35,079 nt of DNA from Lachnospiraceae bacterium UBA7160 (lineage in GTDB: Bacteria; Bacillota; Clostridia; Lachnospirales; Lachnospiraceae), in the NCBI GenBank assembly GCA_002491565.1, contig DKWE01000040.1, positions 1-35,079 on the forward strand, given 5' to 3'. The notes beneath the pieces were generated by a model. It ran no database searches and had not been told where the DNA came from. It saw only the letters and a list, made by a program, of their open reading frames with translations. The position numbers and the translations under genes were made by a program. Below are positions 23,175 through 31,324 of this stretch, piece after piece; positions within the stretch are counted from its first letter, which is position 1, and every line of letters starts with the position of its first letter.

Positions 23175-24212
23175 CTAAGGACTGTGCGAACTGTCAGCTG
23201 ACGGCTCGCATACAGACTCCCGCTCAGCAAGCGTGACCTCCATCGTGACATGCCGCGCTCCCTCTGTGGTTCCGGTCCGGATCTGCTCCAGAAGCAGCTC
23301 CGCCGCGAGCTGTGCCTTTCCGGAGAGATTCTGGGACACGGATGTGAGGTGCGGGGTCGTGTAGAGGCAGAGACTGAGATTATCAAAGCCGATGACAGAC
23401 AGATCTGCGGGAATCCGGCGGCCACACTGTCTCGCTCCCTCCATGATGCCGATCGCACAGATATCCGCGGTGGCGACAGCTGCGGTAACAGGGGCCTTAA
23501 GGGCGCAGATTTGCTTCCCCGCCTCAATGCCGCCTTTGTAGCTCGGCGGATTGGGAATGACGTATTCGTCGCGGAACGGAATGCCGTGGTCTGCAAGTGC
23601 CTGCCGGTAGCCAAGAAAGCGCTCGGTCAGCAGCGGATTTCCTTCATAATCCGCTGCGAAACAGATGTGAGTGTGGCCGCGGCGGATCAGATAGCTTGTG
23701 GCGAGATACAGTCCCTGACGATCGTCTGCACATACGCGGATCAGATCCGGCAGGTCAGTCGGGCAGTCAAATACGGCAACCGGACAGGTCGAAACGGACA
23801 GAAGCTGCCGGAGCTTCTCTTCCACGGGAGGATACAGAAAGATGACGCCGTCTACATTCCAGTTGAGCAGCAGGGTGGAATAGTCCGTCGTTTTTTCAAT
23901 GGAGCGCACCATGACAAAGTAGCCGCTCTGCCGCAGGACGCGCTCGATGGTGCCGATCATTGTGCTGATATAAGGATTTTCAAGGTAATTTTCGCACATT
24001 CCGGCATCCAGGGAAATGATGATGCCGATGATATTTGACACCTTGTTCGTGAGACTGCGCGCGCTCAGATTCGGCACGTAGCCGCATTCCTTGATCAGGG
24101 CATTGATTTTTTCGCGCGTCTTTTCGGAAACGCGTGCATTTTTTCCGTTGATCACATTGGAGACCGTCATCGTGCTGACGCCGGCCCGCTGCGCAATATC
24201 TTTCAGAGTCAT
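23175..24212 (-). CDS. LacI-family transcriptional repressor (second sugar locus)
   Basis: A 345-residue LacI/GalR regulator. The helix-turn-helix reads TLKDIAQRAGVSTMTVSNVING, the hinge CGYVPNLSARSLTNKVSNIIGII; the effector domain carries RRIPADLSVIGFDNLSLCLYTTPHLTSV. AGAGGAGA precedes the ATG. It is divergent from the GH31 glycosidase gene, whose start site carries a 22-bp palindrome, so it probably represses that gene until a sugar signal appears. It resembles the first LacI gene in layout but differs in recognition helix and operator sequence, so the two circuits are likely separate. Confidence 0.92.
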   Translation of the reverse strand: MTLKDIAQRAGVSTMTVSNVINGKNARVSEKTREKINALIKECGYVPNLSARSLTNKVSNIIGIIISLDAGMCENYLENPYISTMIGTIERVLRQSGYFVMVRSIEKTTDYSTLLLNWNVDGVIFLYPPVEEKLRQLLSVSTCPVAVFDCPTDLPDLIRVCADDRQGLYLATSYLIRRGHTHICFAADYEGNPLLTERFLGYRQALADHGIPFRDEYVIPNPPSYKGGIEAGKQICALKAPVTAAVATADICAIGIMEGARQCGRRIPADLSVIGFDNLSLCLYTTPHLTSVSQNLSGKAQLAAELLLEQIRTGTTEGARHVTMEVTLAERESVCEPSADSSHSP

Positions 24213-24290
24213 GGCTGTCTCCTCTAAAATTTTGATATAGAAACTGTAGCTCCTCGCTTCATCTTACCAGAAATAAGCAAAAAAATCAAA

Positions 24291-24319
24291 TTGACAAAAA
24301 CGCGCAAAAATGCTAGATT
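24291..24319 (+). promoter_or_regulatory. Promoter for the GH31 gene
   Basis: TTGACA (24291-24296), a 17-bp spacer and TAGATT (24314-24319), with the operator palindrome starting 5 bp after the -10 box, the same geometry as at the first sugar locus. Confidence 0.8.
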
Positions 24320-24323
24320 ATAG

Positions 24324-24345
24324 ATAAGTTTAACGGTAAACTTAT
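24324..24345. promoter_or_regulatory. LacI-type operator at the GH31 promoter
   Basis: ATAAGTTTA-N4-TAAACTTAT is a 22-bp palindrome with perfect 9-bp arms and a central CG. It covers the predicted transcription start. The divergent LacI gene at 23175-24212 is the likely ligand. The operator shares the CG centre but not the flanks with the site at 5012. Confidence 0.85.
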
Positions 24346-24490
24346 GAGAGAGGCTTGCAGGACAATCCGCGTGTTTCATGGATGACAGCGGCTGCGAGAC
24401 AAGAGGAGTGGTTCAGAGTAAAGGGCATTGAACCGATATGGTCAAGAAGCTGCGATTGAGCAGAACCTATGAGAAAGGAGACAGATTTTT

Positions 24491-26908
24491 ATGAAGGACA
24501 TCTACAAAGTAACGACACATCCAGAGGCGCTTGCCGACAATATGGTCTGTGGCGGGAAGTACCGGATCACGGTACTGACAGACTGTCTGATCCGTATGGA
24601 GTACAGTGAGGACGGCGTGTTTGAGGACCGGCCGACGCAGATGGTGTTTGACCGTGATTTCCCGAAGGTGGATTTCCGGGTGAAGCGGACGGAGGATGGG
24701 CTTGAGATCACGACCTCCTGCCTGCATCTGACGTACAACGAGAAGGAATTTTCCGCACATGGCCTCGGCATTGAGCTTGTGGGCTTTCTCAGCTTTCTGA
24801 ACAGGCCGTGGCATTACGGGGATCAGCCGCGCGACCTGGGCGGCACGGCGCGCACGCTGGATGAAGCGAACGGGGCGATCCCGCTGGATCACGGCGTGGC
24901 GTCTGCGTTCGGGTGGTCTCTGCTTGACGACAGCCATTCACAGGTGCTTTTGGAGGATGGCTGGATTGAACCGAGAAAGACCGGGATCTCGGATCTGTAT
25001 TTCTTCGGCTACGGGCATGACTACAAGGCGGCCCTGCAGGATTTCTACCATCTGTGCGGGCGGACGCCGATGCTGCCGCGGTACGCGCTTGGCAACTGGT
25101 GGAGCCGCTATTATAAGTACACGGAGCAGAGCTATATGGAGCTGATGGAGCGCTTTGACGAGGAAAATCTGCCGTTCACCGTGGCGGTGATCGATATGGA
25201 CTGGCATCTTGTCGACATCGATCCGAAGTACGGAAGCGGCTGGACCGGCTACACCTGGAACCGTGCATTTTTCCCGGATCCGGAGCGGTTCCTGAAGCGG
25301 CTGCATGACCGCGGGATGCGCACGACGCTGAATCTGCACCCGGCGGAGGGTGTGTTCGCGCATGAGGAGGCGTATCCGGCGATGGCGAAAGCGCTCGGCG
25401 TTGACTATGAGCATGAGGAGCCGATTCCGTGCGATGTGGCGAGCCCGGAGTATTTGGATGCCTACTTTACTTACCTGCATCATCCGCTGGAGGAGCAGGG
25501 CGTAGATTTCTGGTGGATTGACTGGCAGCAGGGCACGCACACAAAGATCGAGGGACTGGATCCATTGTGGATTCTGAATCATTTTCATTATCTGGACAGT
25601 GAGCGCGACGGGAAGCGCGGCATGATGTTCTCGCGCTACGCGGGGCCGGGCAGTCACCGGTATCCAGTGGGCTTTTCCGGCGACACAGTGATCACCTGGG
25701 AATCGCTGGACTTCCAGCCGTATTTTACATCCACGGCGTCGAACATCGGTTATGGCTGGTGGAGCCATGATATCGGCGGGCATATGATGGGCTACAAGAA
25801 TGACGAGATGGAGACGCGGTGGTATCAGTTTGGCGCGTACTCTCCGATCATGCGCCTGCACAGCACAGCAAGTGAGTTTAACGGGAAAGAGCCATGGCGC
25901 TTTAAGAAGGAATGTGAGATCGCGATGGGCGAGATCCTGCGGGAGCGCCACCGCATGGTGCCGTATCTCTATACGATGAATTACCGCGCTTATCAGGAGA
26001 ACGTACCGCTTGTGCTGCCGTTGTACTACGAGTATCCGCGTGAGAGGGAAGCATATGTCCGGAAAAATCAGTATTTCTTCGGAACGGAGCTGATGGTGGC
26101 GGCAGTGACTACCCCGCGTATCAAGGGACTGAATGTGTCGCGCACAGCGGTCTGGATGCCGGAAGGAACGTGGTACGATATTCATACGGGCATGATCTAT
26201 GAGGGCGGACGGACGCTCGACATGTACCGCGATCTGAACAGCATTCCGGTGCTCGCAAAGGCGGGTGCGATTCTTCCGTTTACGGAGGAGATCAGCGGCG
26301 TACAGGCGGGCCGGAATCCGGAGAGCCTGCACATCCGGGTATTTGCGGGTGCGGACGGAAGCTTCACGCTGTATGAGGATGATAACGAGACCTGCGCGTA
26401 CCGGGATGGCGTCTGTGTGAAGTCGCATCTGGAATATCAGGACCGGACGGGCACGGAAGGCGGGGAATCTGTGTTTACGATTCATCCGTCGGAAGGCGAT
26501 CTGTCCCTGATTCCGGAAAAGCGCAGTTACACGGTGGAGCTGACCGGCTTTGCAAAGGAGGCAGCGGATACGGTGCGCGTGCAGGTAAACGGCACTCTGG
26601 CAGCAAAGGATCAGGTACAGGTACTATATAATAGGAAGAAACAGGCGGTTGTGGTCACGGTGGAGCAGACGCCGGTGAGCGCAGAGCTTCAGGTGGCGCT
26701 TGATGCAGCGTGCCAGACGACGGAAAATGATGTTGCCGGAAGATGTTTTGATTTCCTGAATCAGGCGGAGATTGAATTCGGCACAAAGGATCAGGTCTAC
26801 CGGATGGTGGCCGCGAAAAAGAGTGCGGCGAAGCTTCTGTCTGAGCTGAACGCGGCAAAGCTGGACGCGGACCTGTACGGGGTACTTGTAGAGTTGGTTA
26901 CGGCGTGA
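24491..26908 (+). CDS. Glycoside hydrolase family 31 (alpha-glucosidase or alpha-xylosidase type)
   Basis: An 805-residue GH31 enzyme without a signal peptide, hence cytoplasmic. The order is an N-terminal beta-sandwich (1 to about 190), the TIM barrel (about 195-540) and C-terminal beta domains. The likely nucleophile is Asp344 in FWWIDWQQG and the acid/base Asp398 in GFSGDT. VAVIDMDWH, the barrel strand with substrate-binding acids, is at 231-239. The last 60 residues form a helical tail with no obvious match. AAAGGAGA precedes the ATG. Family members release glucose or xylose from alpha-linked oligosaccharides; which one cannot be settled here. The neighbouring importer and LacI gene imply uptake followed by intracellular cleavage. 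Confidence 0.92.
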   Translation: MKDIYKVTTHPEALADNMVCGGKYRITVLTDCLIRMEYSEDGVFEDRPTQMVFDRDFPKVDFRVKRTEDGLEITTSCLHLTYNEKEFSAHGLGIELVGFLSFLNRPWHYGDQPRDLGGTARTLDEANGAIPLDHGVASAFGWSLLDDSHSQVLLEDGWIEPRKTGISDLYFFGYGHDYKAALQDFYHLCGRTPMLPRYALGNWWSRYYKYTEQSYMELMERFDEENLPFTVAVIDMDWHLVDIDPKYGSGWTGYTWNRAFFPDPERFLKRLHDRGMRTTLNLHPAEGVFAHEEAYPAMAKALGVDYEHEEPIPCDVASPEYLDAYFTYLHHPLEEQGVDFWWIDWQQGTHTKIEGLDPLWILNHFHYLDSERDGKRGMMFSRYAGPGSHRYPVGFSGDTVITWESLDFQPYFTSTASNIGYGWWSHDIGGHMMGYKNDEMETRWYQFGAYSPIMRLHSTASEFNGKEPWRFKKECEIAMGEILRERHRMVPYLYTMNYRAYQENVPLVLPLYYEYPREREAYVRKNQYFFGTELMVAAVTTPRIKGLNVSRTAVWMPEGTWYDIHTGMIYEGGRTLDMYRDLNSIPVLAKAGAILPFTEEISGVQAGRNPESLHIRVFAGADGSFTLYEDDNETCAYRDGVCVKSHLEYQDRTGTEGGESVFTIHPSEGDLSLIPEKRSYTVELTGFAKEAADTVRVQVNGTLAAKDQVQVLYNRKKQAVVVTVEQTPVSAELQVALDAACQTTENDVAGRCFDFLNQAEIEFGTKDQVYRMVAAKKSAAKLLSELNAAKLDADLYGVLVELVTA

Positions 26909-27119
26909 TACACGGTGCATAGAAGTTTGCCCTCAGCGTCAGGTCATGATGTTGGGGGCAAAAGGCGCCAGACGGATCATTTTGGATAAGAAAACGTAAG
27001 CATAGCCAGACTGCAAAGTTTTTTGAATTGTGCAACCGGAAAAGCAGGCAAGTGATTTGGCGGTTAAGAGCGGATGATTGGCTGCGGCAGTTTGTGACCT
27101 GGAAGGAGGGGCGTCCCGC

Positions 27120-28760
27120 ATGACCGGGCTCAGTATTTTGATTATAGACGATGATAAGCTTCTCGTGGATAAGCTGGAAAAGACGATGCGGTGGGACCGG
27201 CTGGGCATCCAGACGGTATTTACGGCGTACAATATCCGACAGGCGCGCAGTCTGATGGAAGAGTATCCGGTACAGATTCTGCTCTGCGACATCGATATGC
27301 CGCAGGGCAGCGGGCTGGAGCTGCTGGAATGGGTGCGTGACCAGGAGATGGATGTGGAGTGCGTGTTCCTGAGCAGCTATGCCAATTTCGCGTATGCGCA
27401 GATGGCGATCCAGCTCTCTTCCCGCGCGTATCTGCTGAAACCAATTTCGAATGCCGATCTCGAGCATGCGCTGGAACGCGTGATTGAGACGGTACAAAAG
27501 AAACAGAAGGAGCTGCACCAGGCGGCTGAGGCCCCGCGCGGGAAGCTGTGGGAGGATCTGCTCCTGCGCCGCGTCCCGGAGGAGCTGTGTATCCGCAAAG
27601 CAGTTCAGGAGGAGATCTGTGGTCCAAACGAGCGCTTTTCTCTCGTGTTGGTGCGTGCGCTGGAATCAGCATCCCAGGTGACGGAGAAGAAGGATGTCGC
27701 AATCTTTGATTTTGTGATACGGAATATAGCATCGGAGTTTTTTCAAAGTGCAGACGGCCTGGCACAGAAAGGTGCAGATTATCCAGACGTACCGGAGCAA
27801 AGAAAGGCGGATCATCCGCCTGGCAGTTTCCTGGAAGCAGTCGTGCATATCAGTGATCTTGAGTGGCTGCTGGTGCTGAAGGCGGAGGGCGCAGATCCGG
27901 TGGAACTGGTGCGGAAGTTTACAGCGCAGCTCCGCCCGGCGTTGGAACGGCAGATGGGAATTTACCTCGGAGAGCCAACCGCGTTTCCGGAGATCGCGTC
28001 AAGCCGGGAGCATCTGGAGTATCTGGAAGGACATGCAGTGCCGGATGGCGATTCGATCTTATATGAGAAGGACTGGAAAGCATTCCAAAAACAAAGCATA
28101 GCGGTGCCGTGGGAGATCTGGAAAAAGGAGCTTCTGCAGGCGGATTGTCTGGAACAGACGCGGGACCGGCTGCTCGGCTGCATTGAGAGCCAGCGGGCAG
28201 ACGGCGGATGGCGCCGGGAATCCATGGATGATTTCCTTCGGGAGCTGGTGCAGATGCTGTACCAGTATCTCGATGAAAAAAAGTGCAGCTATGCGCAGAT
28301 GTTTGACAGCCGTGAATTTCGGGGGTACGAGCGCGCAGCGTGTGCCTCGGTCGCGGGCGCGCGGGAGTTTGTCACCTATATTTTTGAAAAGCTTGCGAGC
28401 AGGCAGGGCGCATCCGCAAGTCAGAAGGATGTAATCTGGCAGGTACGGGAATATATTGAGCAGCATCTCGGGGACCCGATCTCAAGAGCGGATCTGGCGG
28501 GGCAGGTTTATCTGTCTGAGGGCTATCTGTCCCGCATCTTTCTGAAGGAGACGGGGATCTCGCTTCCGAATTACATTGCCGAGCGCAGGATCGAGAAGGC
28601 GAAGGAATACCTGGAAAATTCTGCGCTTCCGGTCAGCCGGATCGCGACGGAGGTGGGCTATAATAATTTTTCTTATTTCTCAAAGACCTTCCGCGAGCTG
28701 ACCGGATGCACACCGAACGAATACAGGGTGCGCATTACCAAGAATGTGCACAGGGAATAA
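27120..28760 (+). CDS. YesN-type response regulator (receiver plus AraC DNA-binding domain)
   Basis: A 546-residue regulator. The receiver is at 1-120, with Asp10-12, phosphoacceptor Asp57 in LLCDIDMP and Lys107 in LLKPIS. A long central region (about 130-435) of unclear fold follows, then an AraC-type double helix-turn-helix (about 440-540: ISRADLAGQVYLSEGYLSRIFLKE and LPVSRIATEVGYNNFSYFSKTF). This is the partner class of YesM kinases, which switch on carbohydrate importers. GGAGGGG precedes the ATG at 27120. It lies 211 bp after the GH31 gene and may be cotranscribed with it; a terminator follows. The presumed kinase is encoded 4.5 kb downstream. Confidence 0.92.
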   Translation: MTGLSILIIDDDKLLVDKLEKTMRWDRLGIQTVFTAYNIRQARSLMEEYPVQILLCDIDMPQGSGLELLEWVRDQEMDVECVFLSSYANFAYAQMAIQLSSRAYLLKPISNADLEHALERVIETVQKKQKELHQAAEAPRGKLWEDLLLRRVPEELCIRKAVQEEICGPNERFSLVLVRALESASQVTEKKDVAIFDFVIRNIASEFFQSADGLAQKGADYPDVPEQRKADHPPGSFLEAVVHISDLEWLLVLKAEGADPVELVRKFTAQLRPALERQMGIYLGEPTAFPEIASSREHLEYLEGHAVPDGDSILYEKDWKAFQKQSIAVPWEIWKKELLQADCLEQTRDRLLGCIESQRADGGWRRESMDDFLRELVQMLYQYLDEKKCSYAQMFDSREFRGYERAACASVAGAREFVTYIFEKLASRQGASASQKDVIWQVREYIEQHLGDPISRADLAGQVYLSEGYLSRIFLKETGISLPNYIAERRIEKAKEYLENSALPVSRIATEVGYNNFSYFSKTFRELTGCTPNEYRVRITKNVHRE

Positions 28761-28780
28761 CAAAAAAGTGAACACCCAGA

Positions 28781-28813
28781 AAAAGGAAACGGTACAAATC
28801 GTTTCCTTTTTTT
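28781..28813 (+). terminator. Rho-independent terminator after the YesN-type gene
   Basis: A perfect 11-bp stem (28781-28791 with 28800-28810, core GGAAACG / CGTTTCC), an 8-nt loop and a 7-T tract. It separates the regulator gene from the importer genes. Confidence 0.88.
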
Positions 28814-28859
28814 ATAATTGCCCGGTAGAAAATTGGCAGATAAGACAGCCAAATTCCGC

Positions 28860-28865
28860 TATACT
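28860..28865 (+). promoter_or_regulatory. Possible -10 element for the second importer
   Basis: TATACT lies 40 bp before the permease start. The best -35-like sequence (TTGGCA, 28833-28838) is 21 bp away, too far for unaided sigma-A, as expected for a promoter that needs an activator such as the YesN-type protein. Confidence 0.35.
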
Positions 28866-28904
28866 AAGGAAGAAGAGAAAAATAGAGGAAAGGAAGGGAT
28901 TTAT

Positions 28905-29837
28905 TTGAACAGACAAAAAGGAGGGCCCAAGACCGTGGGATTTTGGGAGGGAGTCAGGAGAAGCGCTCCGCTGTATCTTCTGATGCTTCCGTCTATCATC
29001 ATTTTCTTGTTGTTCACTTATTACCCGATGTACGGGATCGTGATTGCCTTTAAAGACTTCACGCCCGCGGAGGGAATCCTGGGGAGCCCGTGGGCAGGAT
29101 GGAAGTACTTTCAACAGTTTTTTAATTCCTATCAGTTCTGGCCGACGATCCGCAATACGCTGGTAATCAGCTTCTACACGATCCTGGTGACGTTCCCGCT
29201 GCCGATCGTGCTGGCGCTTCTGTGCAATCAGATGAAGGCGCTGAAATTCAAAAAGTTTTTCCAGGTATCCACATATCTTCCGCACTTTATTTCAACGGTG
29301 GTTATGTGTGGTATGATTATTCTGTTCCTGTCTCCGTCGACCGGCATCATTGCACGGCTGGTCGGACTGCTGGGCTTTAAGCTCCCGAACCTGATGGGAA
29401 CGGCATCCGCCTTTCCAAGCGTGTATGTGTGGACAGAGGCATGGCAGCATGTCGGATGGGACAGCATCTTGTACATAGCAACGCTCTCGGCGGTGGATCC
29501 GACGCTCTACGAGGCGGCGACCGTGGACGGAGCAAACAAATGGCACAAGGTGATCCATGTCGATTTACCGGCTCTGCTCCCGACGGCGACCATCATGTTC
29601 ATCATGCGGATGGGAAGTGTCATGAGCGTTGGCTTTGAGAAGGTATATCTGCTGCAGAATACGCTGAACAGCAGTACCAGTGAAATTCTTTCGACGTACG
29701 TGTACAAAATGGGTCTGATCAGTAACCAGTACAGCCTGTCGGCTGCCATCGGCCTGTTTAACAACGTGATTAACCTGGTGCTTCTGGTGGCGGTGAATCA
29801 GATCGCGAAGAAGCTGAGCGATACTTCGCTGGTATGA
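28905..29837 (+). CDS. Sugar ABC transporter permease (LplB-like, CUT1)
   Basis: A 310-residue permease that begins at a TTG codon: AGGAAGGG lies 6 bp upstream and no ATG occurs in frame before the first membrane helix (APLYLLMLPSIIIFLLFTYYPMYG). The EAA loop reads PTLYEAATVDGANKWHKVIHVDLPAL. Its length and start match the LplB/YtcP-type permease pairs that usually go with YesM/YesN systems. It is the first gene of the second importer and is separated from the next permease by a 221-bp gap with a 39-bp tandem repeat. Confidence 0.92.
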   Translation: MNRQKGGPKTVGFWEGVRRSAPLYLLMLPSIIIFLLFTYYPMYGIVIAFKDFTPAEGILGSPWAGWKYFQQFFNSYQFWPTIRNTLVISFYTILVTFPLPIVLALLCNQMKALKFKKFFQVSTYLPHFISTVVMCGMIILFLSPSTGIIARLVGLLGFKLPNLMGTASAFPSVYVWTEAWQHVGWDSILYIATLSAVDPTLYEAATVDGANKWHKVIHVDLPALLPTATIMFIMRMGSVMSVGFEKVYLLQNTLNSSTSEILSTYVYKMGLISNQYSLSAAIGLFNNVINLVLLVAVNQIAKKLSDTSLV

Positions 29838-29860
29838 TGAGCAAGTCAGCACAGAAAGAA

Positions 29861-29977
29861 TCTGCATGACACTCACAGGCAGACTGGCCTGGAAGGAAAC
29901 CTGCATGACGCTTGCTGGCAGGCTGGCCAGGGAGGAAACCTGCATGTTGTTTACTGGCAGACTGGATCAGAGGAACT
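29861..29977 (+). repeat. 39-bp tandem repeat, three copies, between permease genes
   Basis: Three head-to-tail units of 39 bp at 29861-29899, 29900-29938 and 29939-29977. All share CTGCATG near their start, and GGCAG followed by CTGG in the middle; units 1 and 2 also share TGGCC and end in GGAAA. The third is the most diverged. The array is non-coding and sits inside an operon, where it could affect mRNA stability or the relative output of the two permeases. Confidence 0.8.
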
Positions 29978-30058
29978 GTCGGGTTTCATCGGGTGATCCG
30001 GATGGCAGGGCTTTCCTGTGCAGAGTGCAGAAATAGAATGAAAAGATAGGTGGCAGAT

Positions 30059-30973
30059 ATGAGCAGAGAAAAAGAAATTACACGCAGGACGAAAATCAGA
30101 AAATCAAAGGAAGACAAGATCTTTGACTTTTTCCTGTACCTGATTGCATCGCTGTTGATCCTGATTACGCTGTATCCGATGTACTTCATCGTGATCGCGT
30201 CGGTCAGCAATCCGACAGCAGTCTCCAACGGAGAGCTGTTTCTTATCCCGCAGGGGATCAACTTTAAGGCGTACAAAGAACTGGCAGGGTACGCAAAGCT
30301 GTGGACCGGCTACCGCAACACGATTCTGTACGTGATAGCAGGCACGATCATTACGCTGGTCGTGAATGTCCCCACGGCCTACGCGCTTTCCAGAAGAAAG
30401 CTGTACGGCAAAAAGCTTTTTACCTTTTTTTACCTGGTTCCAATGTTCTTCACCGGCGGACTGATTCCGACCTACCTGACGGTCAGCAAGCTTGGATTGC
30501 TGGATACGTTCTGGGTCATGGTGGTTCCGTTCTCCGTTGTGACCTATTACATCATCGTCGGACGTACCTTCTTTAATAACAGCATTCCGGAGGAACTCTG
30601 GGAGGCAGCACAGCTGGATGGCTGCGGCTACATTGGATTTTTCTTCCGGATCGTGCTGCCGCTTTCCAAGGCGATCATCGCAGTGGTGGCGCTGTGGGCG
30701 GCAGTCGGACAGTGGAATTCTTACTTCAACGCCCTGATCTATGTGCGAAGCGAATCGCTGCAGCCGCTGCAGATCATATTGAGAAATATCCTGATCAGCA
30801 ACCAGACGATCAGCGCGATGACAACGGGCGCGGCAGCGGTAGAGGCAAAGCAGATGGCGGATCTGATCAAATATGCGGTCATCGTCGTGTCATCGGCGCC
30901 GATCATGTGCATGTATCCGTTTGTGCAGAAGTATTTTAATCAGGGCGTTATGCTCGGGTCGCTGAAGGGCTGA
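30059..30973 (+). CDS. Sugar ABC transporter permease (YtcP-like, CUT1)
   Basis: A 304-residue permease, partner of the LplB-like protein. The first helix is FFLYLIASLLILITLYPMYFIVIASV, and the EAA loop reads EELWEAAQLDGCGYIGFFFRIVLPL. Its C-terminus, YFNQGVMLGSLKG, is the family's characteristic end. I use the ATG at 30059; AGGTGG lies just before it, and a GTG at 30050 is the only in-frame alternative nearby. Confidence 0.92.
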   Translation: MSREKEITRRTKIRKSKEDKIFDFFLYLIASLLILITLYPMYFIVIASVSNPTAVSNGELFLIPQGINFKAYKELAGYAKLWTGYRNTILYVIAGTIITLVVNVPTAYALSRRKLYGKKLFTFFYLVPMFFTGGLIPTYLTVSKLGLLDTFWVMVVPFSVVTYYIIVGRTFFNNSIPEELWEAAQLDGCGYIGFFFRIVLPLSKAIIAVVALWAAVGQWNSYFNALIYVRSESLQPLQIILRNILISNQTISAMTTGAAAVEAKQMADLIKYAVIVVSSAPIMCMYPFVQKYFNQGVMLGSLKG

Positions 30974-31324
30974 GGAAGGTCGTCAATCAGGTGCAGCCAG
31001 GTCTGCTGGTACAGGTACGGCAGAAATTGTCATCTGGCGGCAAACTGGCAGGAAAAATATGCATGCCAGCCGTAACACATTGTAAGGAAGGAAAGCCTGT
31101 GGATTGCTTTGCACTCTGTGCGTAGGTAATCCAATCCGGCAGCCGAAGGTCACGTAGCTGCTTCGTATTTTCAGAGCACTTTACTACGGGACAGTTGAAG
31201 GATAGGAGAGGCCGTTCGGCTTAAACGGGTTCATATCCCGGATATTTGACAGTAGTGGTATGCAGGCTGTCTGAACATTCGGGATCAGGTTTTTATAATT
31301 AAATCAAGAAAAGGAGAGGAAACC
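30974..31324 (+). other. Gap between permease and second SBP
   Basis: About 350 bases without a gene. It contains a hairpin-like segment (GGATT...AATCC around 31091-31122), an exact inverted repeat at 31233-31245 and, at 31294-31299, a TATAAT preceded at 17 bp by a weak -35 (CTGAAC). The SBP may therefore be transcribed both from upstream and from its own promoter. Confidence 0.45.
31233..31245. promoter_or_regulatory. Inverted repeat abutting a TTGACA box upstream of the SBP gene
   Basis: ATATCC-C-GGATAT is a perfect 13-bp inverted repeat, directly followed by TTGACA (31246-31251). No matching -10 occurs at 17 bp, so the box may be part of an activator-dependent promoter. The repeat is a candidate regulator site. 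Confidence 0.35.

Noticed and set aside
28781..28813. LacI-like operator (AAACG ... CGTTT) before the second importer
   Set aside because: The spacing between half-sites is too wide and the T-tract shows it is a terminator.
31225..31245. A T-arm-like GGGTTCATATCCC suggesting a tRNA gene
   Set aside because: No acceptor, D-arm or anticodon stem could be fitted upstream and no acceptor complement follows; the sequence is better explained as part of an inverted repeat.
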